A DNA stretch of 13,962 bases from Nitrosomonadales bacterium (GTDB taxonomy: Bacteria; Pseudomonadota; Gammaproteobacteria; Burkholderiales; Nitrosomonadaceae), in contig SPBV01000023.1 in NCBI GenBank assembly GCA_004525885.1, forward strand, positions 1 to 13,962, read 5' to 3'. The notes beneath the pieces were generated by a model. The model worked only from the letters and a program-made list of their open reading frames with translations. It was not told the DNA's origin and did not search any database. A program made the translations under genes and the position numbers. Positions 6,589 through 13,761 of this stretch are shown one piece after another (positions within the stretch are counted from its first letter, which is position 1; every line of letters starts with the position of its first letter).

Positions 6589-8802
6589 ATGGCCAAGTGT
6601 CACTGGCTGACTGAACTAATGACAATTATCTCACTACGACTCCTCCGTGCCATTCTGCCAGTCATTTCTGTTGTTTTTGGTCTGGTACTTCTACTAATTG
6701 ATCCATTGCCGCTACAAACGTTGCGCAACAATCTTTTTGACCAGTACCAGAGATGGCACCCACGTGATTATATCGAAGTTCCAGTTCGGATCATTGACAT
6801 TGATGAGACAAGCCTAGCTCAACTCGGCCAATGGCCATGGCCGCGTACTCGCATAGCTGATCTTATAGAAAAACTTAGTGCGGCCAGAGTAGCAGCTATT
6901 GGTTTCGACATAGTATTTGCCGAGCCAGATCGCACCTCACCACAAGCAATGGCTGATCTATGGCCTCTAGAAGCTCCATTACGTGATGCACTGAGAACCC
7001 TTCCTAATCATGATGAGATACTTGCAAATAGCTTGAATAAAGCTGACGTTGTTCTTGGATTTATTGTCGAACGTAACTCCATGAGCGAAAAACCGAACAA
7101 AGAAAAATTATCTATTCCAGTTTCGACGGAGCCATCACGCCCATTCCGTTACATCAATATAGGCGAGCCCCCAGAAAGCTGGTTACATACCTTTGACAGC
7201 ACAATTACGGCATTGCCTGAACTAAATAGAGCAGCCAAAGGAATCGGTGTGCTAAGTTTCATACCAGATAGTGACGGAGTTGTCCGTCGAGTCCCACTAG
7301 TGCTACAAGTGGCCGGCAAAACAGTTCCAAGTTTGGTCTCAGAAACTCTTCGCGTTGCACAGGGTGAAAAAAACTACGTTTTGAAATCTGAAGGGAATGA
7401 CTCTGGGCTAACAGAGATTCGGATTGGTCAGTTCAAGATCCCGACCACTGCTCAAGGTGAAATTTGGATACATTACTCTCGAGATACGCCCAACCGCTAT
7501 TTACCAGCTTGGAAAGTATTTGCTGGAGAGATTCCAGATAACATGCTTGACGGCCATATTGCATTGATTGGCAGCTCCGCGCAAGGATTGATGGATCTAA
7601 GATTTAGTCCTCTAGGCCGTATCGTACCTGGTGTCGAAGTCCATGCCCAGGCGCTAGAGCAAATACTATCAGGCCATGTTCTAAAGCGACCCGGATGGGC
7701 ACAGGCTATCGAAATTATAATGATAATTATTGGTGGGCTATTCATTGGATTTGTTTCGATACGCACCAAAGCACTGTTTGCTGCGAGTATGGCTTTCATC
7801 TGCCTAGTAACGCTACTCGTTGGGGGTTGGTACGCTTTCCGCCATTACGATCTACTCCTCAACACGACCATGCCGGCACTAGTTTTCTCATTAACTTTCG
7901 TACTTGGAAGTCTACTCCATCATTTTATTAGCGAACTGGAACAGCGCTGGATCAAAGGAGCTTTCTCGCGTTATGTCTCACCCAATAGGGTAAGCTATTT
8001 GGTGGACCATCCGGATGATATGCAACTAGGCGGTAACTTGCAGGAATGCAGTTTTATTTTTACTGATCTAGAGGGCTTTACTAATCTGATAGAGGGTATC
8101 GAGCCAAGCAAAGCAGTAACCCTACTAAACACTTATCTAGATCAGATGATTGCCATTGCTTTCCGACATGAAGGAACCTTAGATCGTATCGTTGGAGATG
8201 CAGTGGCTATAATGTTCTCTGCCCCTGTACCACAAGCAGATCACTGCGCACGCGCGTTATCTTGTGCATTAGAAATGGATGCGTTTGCTACCAACTACAT
8301 GGAAGAACTCGCTGTAAAGGGTATTGATTTTGGCAAAACGCGAATTGGGATTCATTCCGGTGAAGTTGTAGTGGGGAACTTTGGAGGATCAACCATTTTC
8401 GATTACCGGGCCCTAGGTGACCCAGTCAATACAGCTGCTCGCCTAGAAAATTTTAACAAACTTAGCGGAACCAACATCTGTGTATCTGAAACTACATTAA
8501 ATGCATGTCCCAACGCTAGTGCTCGCCCTGTTGGTCGCGTAAGACTCAAGGGAAAGAAAAAGATATTAAAAGTATATGAGCCACTTGCTGCTCATCGCAT
8601 TGGAAAATACTCACCACTGGAAGAGTATCAGGCAGCGTACGATCTAATGGCTAATGGAGATCAAAGAGCTGAGCGTATCTTTCGTGAACTTGGTGTCCGC
8701 TATCCAGACGACCCACTAGTTGCTCTACACATTAGGAGACTTAGGGAAGGCACGAAGCTAGGCGTGGCAGAAAGAGACTTGATTTTGGACAATCGGAAAT
8801 AA
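6589..8802 (+). CDS. CHASE2-domain class III adenylate/guanylate cyclase
   Basis: A 737-residue membrane receptor cyclase. Order: N-terminal membrane anchor (about 18-38), periplasmic CHASE2 sensor (about 40-365, with IRIIDIDETSLAQLG-type and GVEVHAQALEQIL signatures), three closely spaced membrane helices (about 372-446), then a catalytic domain (about 484-640). The metal-binding Asp residues are Asp493 (FTDLEGFT) and Asp537 (VGDAV). The transition-state pair is Asn614 and Arg618. The two purine-selecting positions, usually Lys and Asp/Thr, are Arg533 and Arg607, so ATP versus GTP cannot be predicted. A helical tail of about 65 residues follows (TPR-like, about 672-720). ATG 6589 lacks a clear ribosome-binding site; ATG 6619 is an alternative that keeps the membrane anchor. 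It presumably turns a periplasmic signal into a cyclic nucleotide. Confidence 0.92.
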   Translation: MAKCHWLTELMTIISLRLLRAILPVISVVFGLVLLLIDPLPLQTLRNNLFDQYQRWHPRDYIEVPVRIIDIDETSLAQLGQWPWPRTRIADLIEKLSAARVAAIGFDIVFAEPDRTSPQAMADLWPLEAPLRDALRTLPNHDEILANSLNKADVVLGFIVERNSMSEKPNKEKLSIPVSTEPSRPFRYINIGEPPESWLHTFDSTITALPELNRAAKGIGVLSFIPDSDGVVRRVPLVLQVAGKTVPSLVSETLRVAQGEKNYVLKSEGNDSGLTEIRIGQFKIPTTAQGEIWIHYSRDTPNRYLPAWKVFAGEIPDNMLDGHIALIGSSAQGLMDLRFSPLGRIVPGVEVHAQALEQILSGHVLKRPGWAQAIEIIMIIIGGLFIGFVSIRTKALFAASMAFICLVTLLVGGWYAFRHYDLLLNTTMPALVFSLTFVLGSLLHHFISELEQRWIKGAFSRYVSPNRVSYLVDHPDDMQLGGNLQECSFIFTDLEGFTNLIEGIEPSKAVTLLNTYLDQMIAIAFRHEGTLDRIVGDAVAIMFSAPVPQADHCARALSCALEMDAFATNYMEELAVKGIDFGKTRIGIHSGEVVVGNFGGSTIFDYRALGDPVNTAARLENFNKLSGTNICVSETTLNACPNASARPVGRVRLKGKKKILKVYEPLAAHRIGKYSPLEEYQAAYDLMANGDQRAERIFRELGVRYPDDPLVALHIRRLREGTKLGVAERDLILDNRK

Positions 8803-8898
8803 ATATTGTTTCCAAATTTCTTTCTTCTCATGGCTAGAAATTAGCCCCTTGCTTGCATCATCTCATTGATGTGATTCATATCCCTCACAACATCAAAA
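8803..8898. other. Convergent gap between cyclase and TonB receptor
   Basis: Contains a short inverted repeat GGCTA-GAAAT-TAGCC at 8833-8847 without a T-run on either side, so termination is uncertain. The minus strand also holds a 12-codon frame (MNHINEMMQARG, 8879 to 8841), too short to support. Confidence 0.3.
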
Positions 8899-11061
8899 TT
8901 AAAACTCACCTTTAATTCCAACTATAAAAGCGCGACCCGGTAGTGGTGCAAAATCTTTTAGAAATGATGTATGCACACGTATTTCCTCGTTAAGCAAGTT
9001 CTTTCCTTGCGAAAAAACCTTAATGCTGATTGATTTTGTTTCCTTGACAAGGTAGCTGGCAGCCACATTTATTAACGTGTAATCAGGGGTGCTCGTTTCA
9101 AGTTCTGCACGACGATTTTGGCGTAGTACATAAATCGTTGTAAGATTGAACGACCAAGGTCCGATTCTGTGATTAAACTCTAGTCCAAATCGTTGTGGCG
9201 TAGTGCGGGGCACGTTTCCATTATTATCTAGTTTTGCGCGCACGTAGTCAGTAAACAGGCGCAAATCAAGCATATCTGGCCGTAACGTAAAGATTACTTC
9301 TGCTTCTGCGCCATAGAATGTCGCGCCTGTTTGCGCTATATTCTGCACTAAGAATGTACCATTTGGATCCAAGACACCGCTCTCATCGACACGATCTGCT
9401 AAACCATTACCATCGGTATCGGTATTTCTAAAGAAAATGTAGTTGTTAAACCGATTATAGAAAAAATTAGCCTTCCATTTCACCACACCTGAAGTTTTAC
9501 TCAATGAAATATCAATGTTATTAGAGGTTTCTTTTGTTAAATTCTGATTACCGGTTTGAAATGTCGCTGTGGCACGGTGTGCGCCATTAGTATAAAGTTC
9601 TTCCGTTGCCGGTGCGCGCTGCCCCCTTGTTGCTGAGAAACCTACTCCATAACCATCCATAAATTTCCATAGAGCGCCAACAGAGAAGCTATGAAGGTTA
9701 AATCTTCGAGACTGATTGGTCCCATACTGTGGGTCTTGTGAAGCATGCTCAAAACGTCCACCAAGCTCCAGACGGAAGCGGTCCCAATTGCGCTCTTCAA
9801 CCAAAAATAAACCAGTAGAGCGAGATTTTGTTCTTGGTACTATAGCTTCATCACCAAGCACAGAGAGATCTCTATCCTTAAGTTGCACCCCGACCAAACC
9901 TTTCCAATTTGCAATTGGAGCATGTAGAAGTTCAGTGCGACTTTCAAGCTCCCGATTATTAAAGCGTGACCCAATATCACCAGTACTTTCAATTTCATTA
10001 TGCTTGTAGTCATTGTAGCCCATACGTACTTTTATTTTTTCGAAACCAACTATTGGATTATCTAATTCACCAGCTAAACCGTAACTGGTTTGAATAAGAT
10101 CAATCTTGGCGGCTTCTGGACTAGGTACTCCATATTTGCTTTCTAATCGCGAAATTGACCCTCCTAAAAATCCTCTCTCACCTATAAAGGACCCACCGAT
10201 GGAGCCACCTCCCGAATTAACCCCACTATTCTCAACAATACCATTCCTACTATTTGGATCACTCTTGTTTGCCCTCCCGGGGATACTGTAATCGCTAGTC
10301 TTTCTCCTAAAACCACTAGCACCCAAAGATATATAGCGGCCAATACTGCCGCTCGCGTTAAATGCTCCAGTTCGTTCTTTTGTCGCTGTATTGCCACGTG
10401 TCTCAAAATTACCGTCTAGTGATTCAAATAACCGTCTAGGAATTCGATCAGTCACTACGTTGACTACGCCACTACTCACTCCACCTCCATATAATAAAGT
10501 TGCTGGGCCACGCAAGATTTCTATTTTTGAAGCATTAAGAGATTCAACTGTAACTGCATGATCAGGACCGAGGGAAGAGACATCAAGTGCGCCAATACCG
10601 TTTTCAAGGACTTGAATACGCGGGCCATCTAGCGCGCGAATGATCGGGCGACCTGCACCTGGTCCGAAAGAACTTGATGCTACTCCCAGTTCACCTGATA
10701 GCGTATCACCTAGACTTGCTTCGCGTTTACGGCGCAGTTTACTACCCTCCAATACAATAACAGGCCGCGCCATATCGAGTTCAATACGACCCTCAAATGG
10801 ATCAGACGTCACCATAACTGCCGGTAATTTTGTTTCCTTACTATCATCCTCAGCTTGCACGGTTGACATAATAAATGTGGTAGAGATTAGAGCCAAAATG
10901 GCCGATTTCAGTACCTTATTAATAAATGTAGAAACAACATTAACTTTGTTACGGGTTAAATACACAGCTTTTAAAGCTGAAAACATATACTTTAAGAGCA
11001 ACATTGTTCCATTACATAGGTAAGTTTTTTTGTGCCCTATTTCTTGAAGGTCTTGTTGCAC
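8899..11061 (-). CDS. TonB-dependent outer-membrane receptor, ZnuD-like (probable zinc uptake)
   Basis: Up to 720 residues from GTG 11061. A signal sequence ends near residue 70 (TVQA), followed by a TonB-box-like PAVMVTSDP (80-88). The plug domain follows, with GPGAGRPIIRALDGPRIQVL (133-152), then SLGPDHAVTVESLNASKIEI and LRGPATLLYGGG (183-194). A 22-strand barrel extends to a C-terminal Phe (IKGEF). The plug resembles the ZnuD/zinc-receptor branch of the family. The 70-residue leader is long for an export signal: GTG 11061 has only a GGA six bases upstream, and ATG at codon 20 or 26 is plausible. The extracellular loop after YGVPSPEA lacks the His-rich insertion of Neisseria ZnuD. The Zur-like gene and DUF2946-like gene upstream on the same strand support a metal role. 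Copper or another ligand is possible. Confidence 0.88.
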   Translation of the reverse strand: MQQDLQEIGHKKTYLCNGTMLLLKYMFSALKAVYLTRNKVNVVSTFINKVLKSAILALISTTFIMSTVQAEDDSKETKLPAVMVTSDPFEGRIELDMARPVIVLEGSKLRRKREASLGDTLSGELGVASSSFGPGAGRPIIRALDGPRIQVLENGIGALDVSSLGPDHAVTVESLNASKIEILRGPATLLYGGGVSSGVVNVVTDRIPRRLFESLDGNFETRGNTATKERTGAFNASGSIGRYISLGASGFRRKTSDYSIPGRANKSDPNSRNGIVENSGVNSGGGSIGGSFIGERGFLGGSISRLESKYGVPSPEAAKIDLIQTSYGLAGELDNPIVGFEKIKVRMGYNDYKHNEIESTGDIGSRFNNRELESRTELLHAPIANWKGLVGVQLKDRDLSVLGDEAIVPRTKSRSTGLFLVEERNWDRFRLELGGRFEHASQDPQYGTNQSRRFNLHSFSVGALWKFMDGYGVGFSATRGQRAPATEELYTNGAHRATATFQTGNQNLTKETSNNIDISLSKTSGVVKWKANFFYNRFNNYIFFRNTDTDGNGLADRVDESGVLDPNGTFLVQNIAQTGATFYGAEAEVIFTLRPDMLDLRLFTDYVRAKLDNNGNVPRTTPQRFGLEFNHRIGPWSFNLTTIYVLRQNRRAELETSTPDYTLINVAASYLVKETKSISIKVFSQGKNLLNEEIRVHTSFLKDFAPLPGRAFIVGIKGEF

Positions 11062-11083
11062 AAGTAATCCATAATTAATTCAC

Positions 11084-11096
11084 TATGCTAGGCATA
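11084..11096. promoter_or_regulatory. 5-3-5 palindrome upstream of the TonB receptor
   Basis: TATGC-TAG-GCATA is a perfect inverted repeat about 23 bases upstream of GTG 11061. On the minus strand it falls between a TTGC-type hexamer and TAATTA, so it could be an operator in a promoter for the receptor. The promoter hexamers are weak and the sequence does not match the palindrome at the Fur-family gene. Confidence 0.3.
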
Positions 11097-11117
11097 AGCA
11101 ATGAAAAAGAGTGGGCA

Positions 11118-11140
11118 CTAATGTGTCGAGGACACATCAG
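11118..11140 (-). terminator. 10-3-10 hairpin between the DUF2946-like gene and the receptor
   Basis: On the minus strand CTGATGTGTC-CTC-GACACATTAG forms a ten-pair stem, one of them G-U, with a three-base loop. The core ATGTGTC/GACACAT (11121-11137) is perfect. A TTTTT run begins ten bases later, too far for a textbook terminator. It lies 29 bases past the stop of the DUF2946-like gene, so it may end or weaken transcription into the receptor, or protect the mRNA 3' end. A regulator-binding palindrome is the alternative. Confidence 0.5.
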
Positions 11141-11168
11141 GCTAATAAAACCAGTAACGTGGAAGAAA

Positions 11169-11504
11169 CTACGCTAGCGGAGGAGCGCGCGAGTGGTAAT
11201 CTGAGGAGAAATTTTGGAGGGTGTACCTGAGTGTTAAAAATGAAATTTGCTGCCGAATTACTTGATTGTAGGATGGAAAAACCAGCATGAAAGAAATATC
11301 GCTGTATGTGGTTAGAGCAAGGCAATCTAGGCAAATTTTATCGATGTCTGCGTCATCATCACTTTTATCCTGGATACTGTCGATTTGAATCATGCTGATC
11401 GTATCAACATCTGTAACGTGAGTCAGCGTATGCACAGTCTGGATAACCGGCACTGATATTAGCGTTATCGCTAGAATTAGATATAAGATATTACTTCGTA
11501 TCAT
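11169..11504 (-). CDS. DUF2946-like small membrane/periplasmic protein
   Basis: A 111-residue protein from ATG 11504. It has an N-terminal hydrophobic segment (residues 6-24), a CLDC pair (Cys58, Cys61), a second hydrophobic stretch (about 70-77) and a C-terminal SRAPP (105-109). The Cys pair followed by terminal RAPP is the pattern I associate with DUF2946, whose genes often lie beside TonB receptor genes for metals. An in-frame ATG at 11555, one base past the stop of the Fur-family gene, would add 17 hydrophobic residues and suggests translational coupling. Neither start has a good ribosome-binding site; the shorter form looks more like a normal leader. Function unknown; a role in metal uptake or sensing in the envelope is inferred from context. 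Confidence 0.65.
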   Translation of the reverse strand: MIRSNILYLILAITLISVPVIQTVHTLTHVTDVDTISMIQIDSIQDKSDDDADIDKICLDCLALTTYSDISFMLVFPSYNQVIRQQISFLTLRYTLQNFSSDYHSRAPPLA

Positions 11505-11556
11505 TAAAGAATTATATTTTGTAAAAGCAGACACTAGTATTAAATAAAAAAACATA

Positions 11557-11979
11557 TCATGCGCACTCTGCGCACAGTCCTTTTACGGTTAACTCAACTT
11601 CCTGAGATCGGTATCCAGTAGGTAAAGATCGACGATATTCTGCCTTAAAGTCGTCGAGACAAGTAACTTTTGTGCAACGAGAACATTTGAAATGAGCATG
11701 CTGATGCGAATGAACGGTGGAGTTAGCGCGAAAGCGCCATTTTCGATCACCACTTACCACCTTATGCACCAAGTATTTATTGTTTAGCCATTCCAGCACA
11801 CGATACAGCGTAACCCGATCAAGTTTTTGGCCATTACTCAATCTTTCCTCTATTTCATGATGTGTAATAGCCTGCTTCTCAACAAGCAAAATACCAAGAA
11901 CGATAGCTCTAGCAGACGTCAACCGACCACCGGTGCCCCGGATCATTTCTTCTGCACGTTGATAAAACTTTACTAACAT
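11557..11979 (-). CDS. zur: Fur-family transcriptional regulator, probably Zur
   Basis: A 140-residue regulator from ATG 11979. The winged-helix domain includes the recognition helix DRVTLYRVLEWL (54-65). The C-terminal half has the His-rich metal-sensing segment (His90, His92, His94, His96) and the structural zinc site CSRC (Cys99, Cys102) with CAEC (Cys136, Cys139). An upstream ATG at 12006 would add nine residues but lies at or before the predicted transcription start, so 11979 is preferred; neither start has a ribosome-binding site. Zur rather than Fur is inferred from the ZnuD-like receptor and DUF2946-like gene downstream; the sequence alone does not settle the metal. A palindrome across the predicted transcription start suggests self-repression. 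No znuABC genes are in the window. Confidence 0.85.
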   Translation of the reverse strand: MLVKFYQRAEEMIRGTGGRLTSARAIVLGILLVEKQAITHHEIEERLSNGQKLDRVTLYRVLEWLNNKYLVHKVVSGDRKWRFRANSTVHSHQHAHFKCSRCTKVTCLDDFKAEYRRSLPTGYRSQEVELTVKGLCAECA

Positions 11980-11990
11980 AAGCGGCAATC

Positions 11991-12005
11991 TGCAACAAAG
12001 TTGCA
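11991..12005. promoter_or_regulatory. 6-3-6 palindrome at the regulator gene's transcription start (candidate operator)
   Basis: TGCAAC-AAA-GTTGCA is a perfect inverted repeat. The promoter at 12009-12037 would start transcription near 12002, inside it. A bound dimer there would block RNA polymerase, as in self-repressed Fur-family genes. The sequence differs from the TGTTATA-type Zur boxes of gammaproteobacteria. Confidence 0.5.
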
Positions 12006-12008
12006 TTT

Positions 12009-12037
12009 ACTATAAGGGCGTAGCTCAGAAATTGCAA
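12009..12037 (-). promoter_or_regulatory. Sigma70-type promoter of the Fur-family regulator
   Basis: On the minus strand TTGCAA (12037-12032) and TATAGT (12014-12009) are separated by 17 bases, close to the ideal -35/-10 pattern. The -35 hexamer is itself the palindromic TTGCAA core seen upstream of the DUF1326 operon, and sits in GAATGTTGCAATTTC, which may be part of a second operator. Confidence 0.55.
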
Positions 12038-12207
12038 CATTCATTCTGTTTTAGAAAGAAAAAAGAATCTTAGATTAATTACTGGCTTAGCGACGGGGCT
12101 CGACACCATGATATGCGGATGAAATATCTGATGGTTGGGCGGTAATAGCCATAAGTTCTCTATCAAATTTCAAATCGTCATTTTACCCACTAATAATTTT
12201 ACAATGA

Positions 12208-12855
12208 TTACTTTCCACCCCATACTTCTTCCAGACGCACATCCCGAGCACAACTACTTCGATAAAATGCATAACGCATTGGATTCTTGGTGTAATAGTC
12301 CTGGTGATACTCCTCTGCCTGATAGAACGCCGTTGCTGGCCATATCTCGGTCACGATTGGTTCGCTAAAGCGTCCAGAGGCAACTAGTGCGGCCTTGGAT
12401 GCTTCGGCTTTCTTCTTTTGGTCAGAATCATGATAGAAGATTGCACTTCGATACTGCAGACCACCATCACAGAACTGACGATTGGACGTAAGCGGATCAA
12501 TCGTTGGCCAGTATGCAACTAACAACTTAGAAAAATTAGTTTTAGCGGGGTCGAAGCGTATTTGCACTGCCTCAATATGGCCAGTTTTTCCAGAAGATAC
12601 CTGCTCATAGGTTGGATTAATTATTGCTCCCCGAATGTAACCGGATGTAGTGGATAGAACTCCTGGCACTTTGTCGAAATCTGCTTCAGTACACCAAAAA
12701 CAACCGCCGGCGAAGGTAGCAATGCCCATCTCTGAATGAGCCAATTGGCTATCAGCTGTAGCCATACCTTCGGCATCTATTTTTTGGGTATTCATCTGTT
12801 CGCACGCGGTAAGTATAGTAAGCACCACAACGCAACTGAGTCCTGCACTAGCCAT
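12208..12855 (-). CDS. msrA: Peptide-methionine (S)-S-oxide reductase MsrA, exported lipoprotein
   Basis: A 215-residue enzyme that reduces the S form of methionine sulfoxide in proteins. The catalytic motif is GCFWC with Cys52 as nucleophile; the usual Gly after Trp is Cys55 here, as in a minority of MsrAs. Further MsrA signatures are QFCDGGLQYRSAIF (about 127-140) and EEYHQDYYTKNP (about 171-182). Cys202 near the C-terminus is a possible resolving residue. A signal with lipobox LTAC (Cys18) predicts a lipoprotein facing the periplasm. ATG 12855 is chosen over an in-frame TTG at 12876 because GAGGA lies eight bases before it. It starts 17 bases after the msrB stop, so both are one operon. 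Confidence 0.95.
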   Translation of the reverse strand: MASAGLSCVVVLTILTACEQMNTQKIDAEGMATADSQLAHSEMGIATFAGGCFWCTEADFDKVPGVLSTTSGYIRGAIINPTYEQVSSGKTGHIEAVQIRFDPAKTNFSKLLVAYWPTIDPLTSNRQFCDGGLQYRSAIFYHDSDQKKKAEASKAALVASGRFSEPIVTEIWPATAFYQAEEYHQDYYTKNPMRYAFYRSSCARDVRLEEVWGGK

Positions 12856-12872
12856 CTTGAGAGTCCTCACAT

Positions 12873-13397
12873 TCAACCCCTAAGTATAGGCAGTGACTCT
12901 CCATCTGGTACAAACCTTAGCGCCACACCATTGTTACACCAACGTTCTTCGCGTGGTGGTGGGCCGTCACTAAATAAATGGCCTTGGTGTCCGCCACATC
13001 GCGCACAGTGGTATTCGGTACGCGGCATGATCATCTTAAAGTCACGTTTTGTTTCTATGTGGCCTGCAATAGGCTGGGTAAAACTAGGCCATCCTGTGCC
13101 GCTTTCGTATTTATGTACACTTTCAAACAGTGAGAGATAACACGCGGCACAAATAAAGACTCCTTTCCGGTCCTCATAATTTAATGCGCTGGTACTTGGA
13201 CGCTCGGTATCATCCTCAAACAGTACCCGATAGGCCTCAGGTGAGAGAAATTTGCGCCATGTCTCATATCCCTTGTTTAGAGGCGTAACCGTGATTTGAC
13301 TGTTGGAACCTGCGACCACCTGACTTCGAGAGCATGCCACTATCAATGGAGAGATAGCAATCACAGTTAGTCTTTTTAATAGAATTCGTCGATTCAT
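12873..13397 (-). CDS. msrB: Peptide-methionine (R)-S-oxide reductase MsrB, exported
   Basis: A 174-residue enzyme that reduces the R form of methionine sulfoxide. Structural zinc ligands are Cys83/Cys86 (CAAC) and Cys131/Cys134 (CARC). SGTGWPSF spans about 99-106, and the catalytic Cys154 lies in RWCNNGVALRF. ATG 13397 has a strong AAAGGAGAG site; a longer frame to 13457 adds 20 residues without such a site. The N-terminus NRRILLKRL resembles a twin-arginine (Tat) signal and is followed by a lipobox IVAC (Cys22), so it is probably exported folded and lipidated. The gene is first in an operon with msrA, giving a pair that covers both sulfoxide forms in the envelope. The electron donor is not encoded in the window. 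Confidence 0.95.
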   Translation of the reverse strand: MNRRILLKRLTVIAISPLIVACSRSQVVAGSNSQITVTPLNKGYETWRKFLSPEAYRVLFEDDTERPSTSALNYEDRKGVFICAACYLSLFESVHKYESGTGWPSFTQPIAGHIETKRDFKMIMPRTEYHCARCGGHQGHLFSDGPPPREERWCNNGVALRFVPDGESLPILRG

Positions 13398-13761
13398 GGG
13401 ATCTCTCCTTTGTTTTTTTAATTCTATGACGCTATACCAATTATTTTTCTTGTCCACATAGAGTAAGTGTATTTATTCGCAAAATACAAAAAAACTTTTC
13501 GCTGGGGTTTTTCGCTAAAAATTCGTCCCGTGGATAGCCAAATTACAATCTGTGAAGAATCTATGCAGATATAATGCTGAGATATATATCTATATATTAA
13601 GGAACAACAGGTTATAGTAATAGTCTGCAAGTAGTAAGGTCACCACATGACCGGTACAATCTACATAACATAATCTAGGAAACGGGTAGCATGAAACTAT
13701 AGGGTGAATATAGATTGGCGGGGCTAACTCAGGCAAAACTGTCTTCTTATGCTTTAAATCT
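13398..13761. other. Intergenic region upstream of msrBA
   Basis: AT-rich and without a supported gene; frames here are antisense or random. It must hold the msrBA promoter, but no convincing hexamer pair is seen. Two small symmetries are present: AGATATATATCT (13580-13591) and GGTCA-CCACA-TGACC (13638-13652). The latter lies about 110 bases past the stop of the cyclic-nucleotide-binding gene and could be a weak hairpin without a T-run. Confidence 0.4.

Noticed and set aside
8841..8879. Minus-strand 12-codon frame (MNHINEMMQARG) after the TonB receptor gene
   Set aside because: Too short to support and without a clear ribosome-binding site; it could be the tail of a lost gene, but nothing else remains of it.
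12016..12028. GGGCGTAGCTCAG resembles the 5' part of a bacterial tRNA
   Set aside because: No T-loop (GTTCGA-type) at the right distance, no matching acceptor strand and no anticodon stem. The stretch is the spacer of the regulator's promoter on the other strand.
13424..13630. 68-codon minus-strand frame upstream of msrB
   Set aside because: Low-complexity, no ribosome-binding site, overlaps the msrB upstream region and resembles no family.
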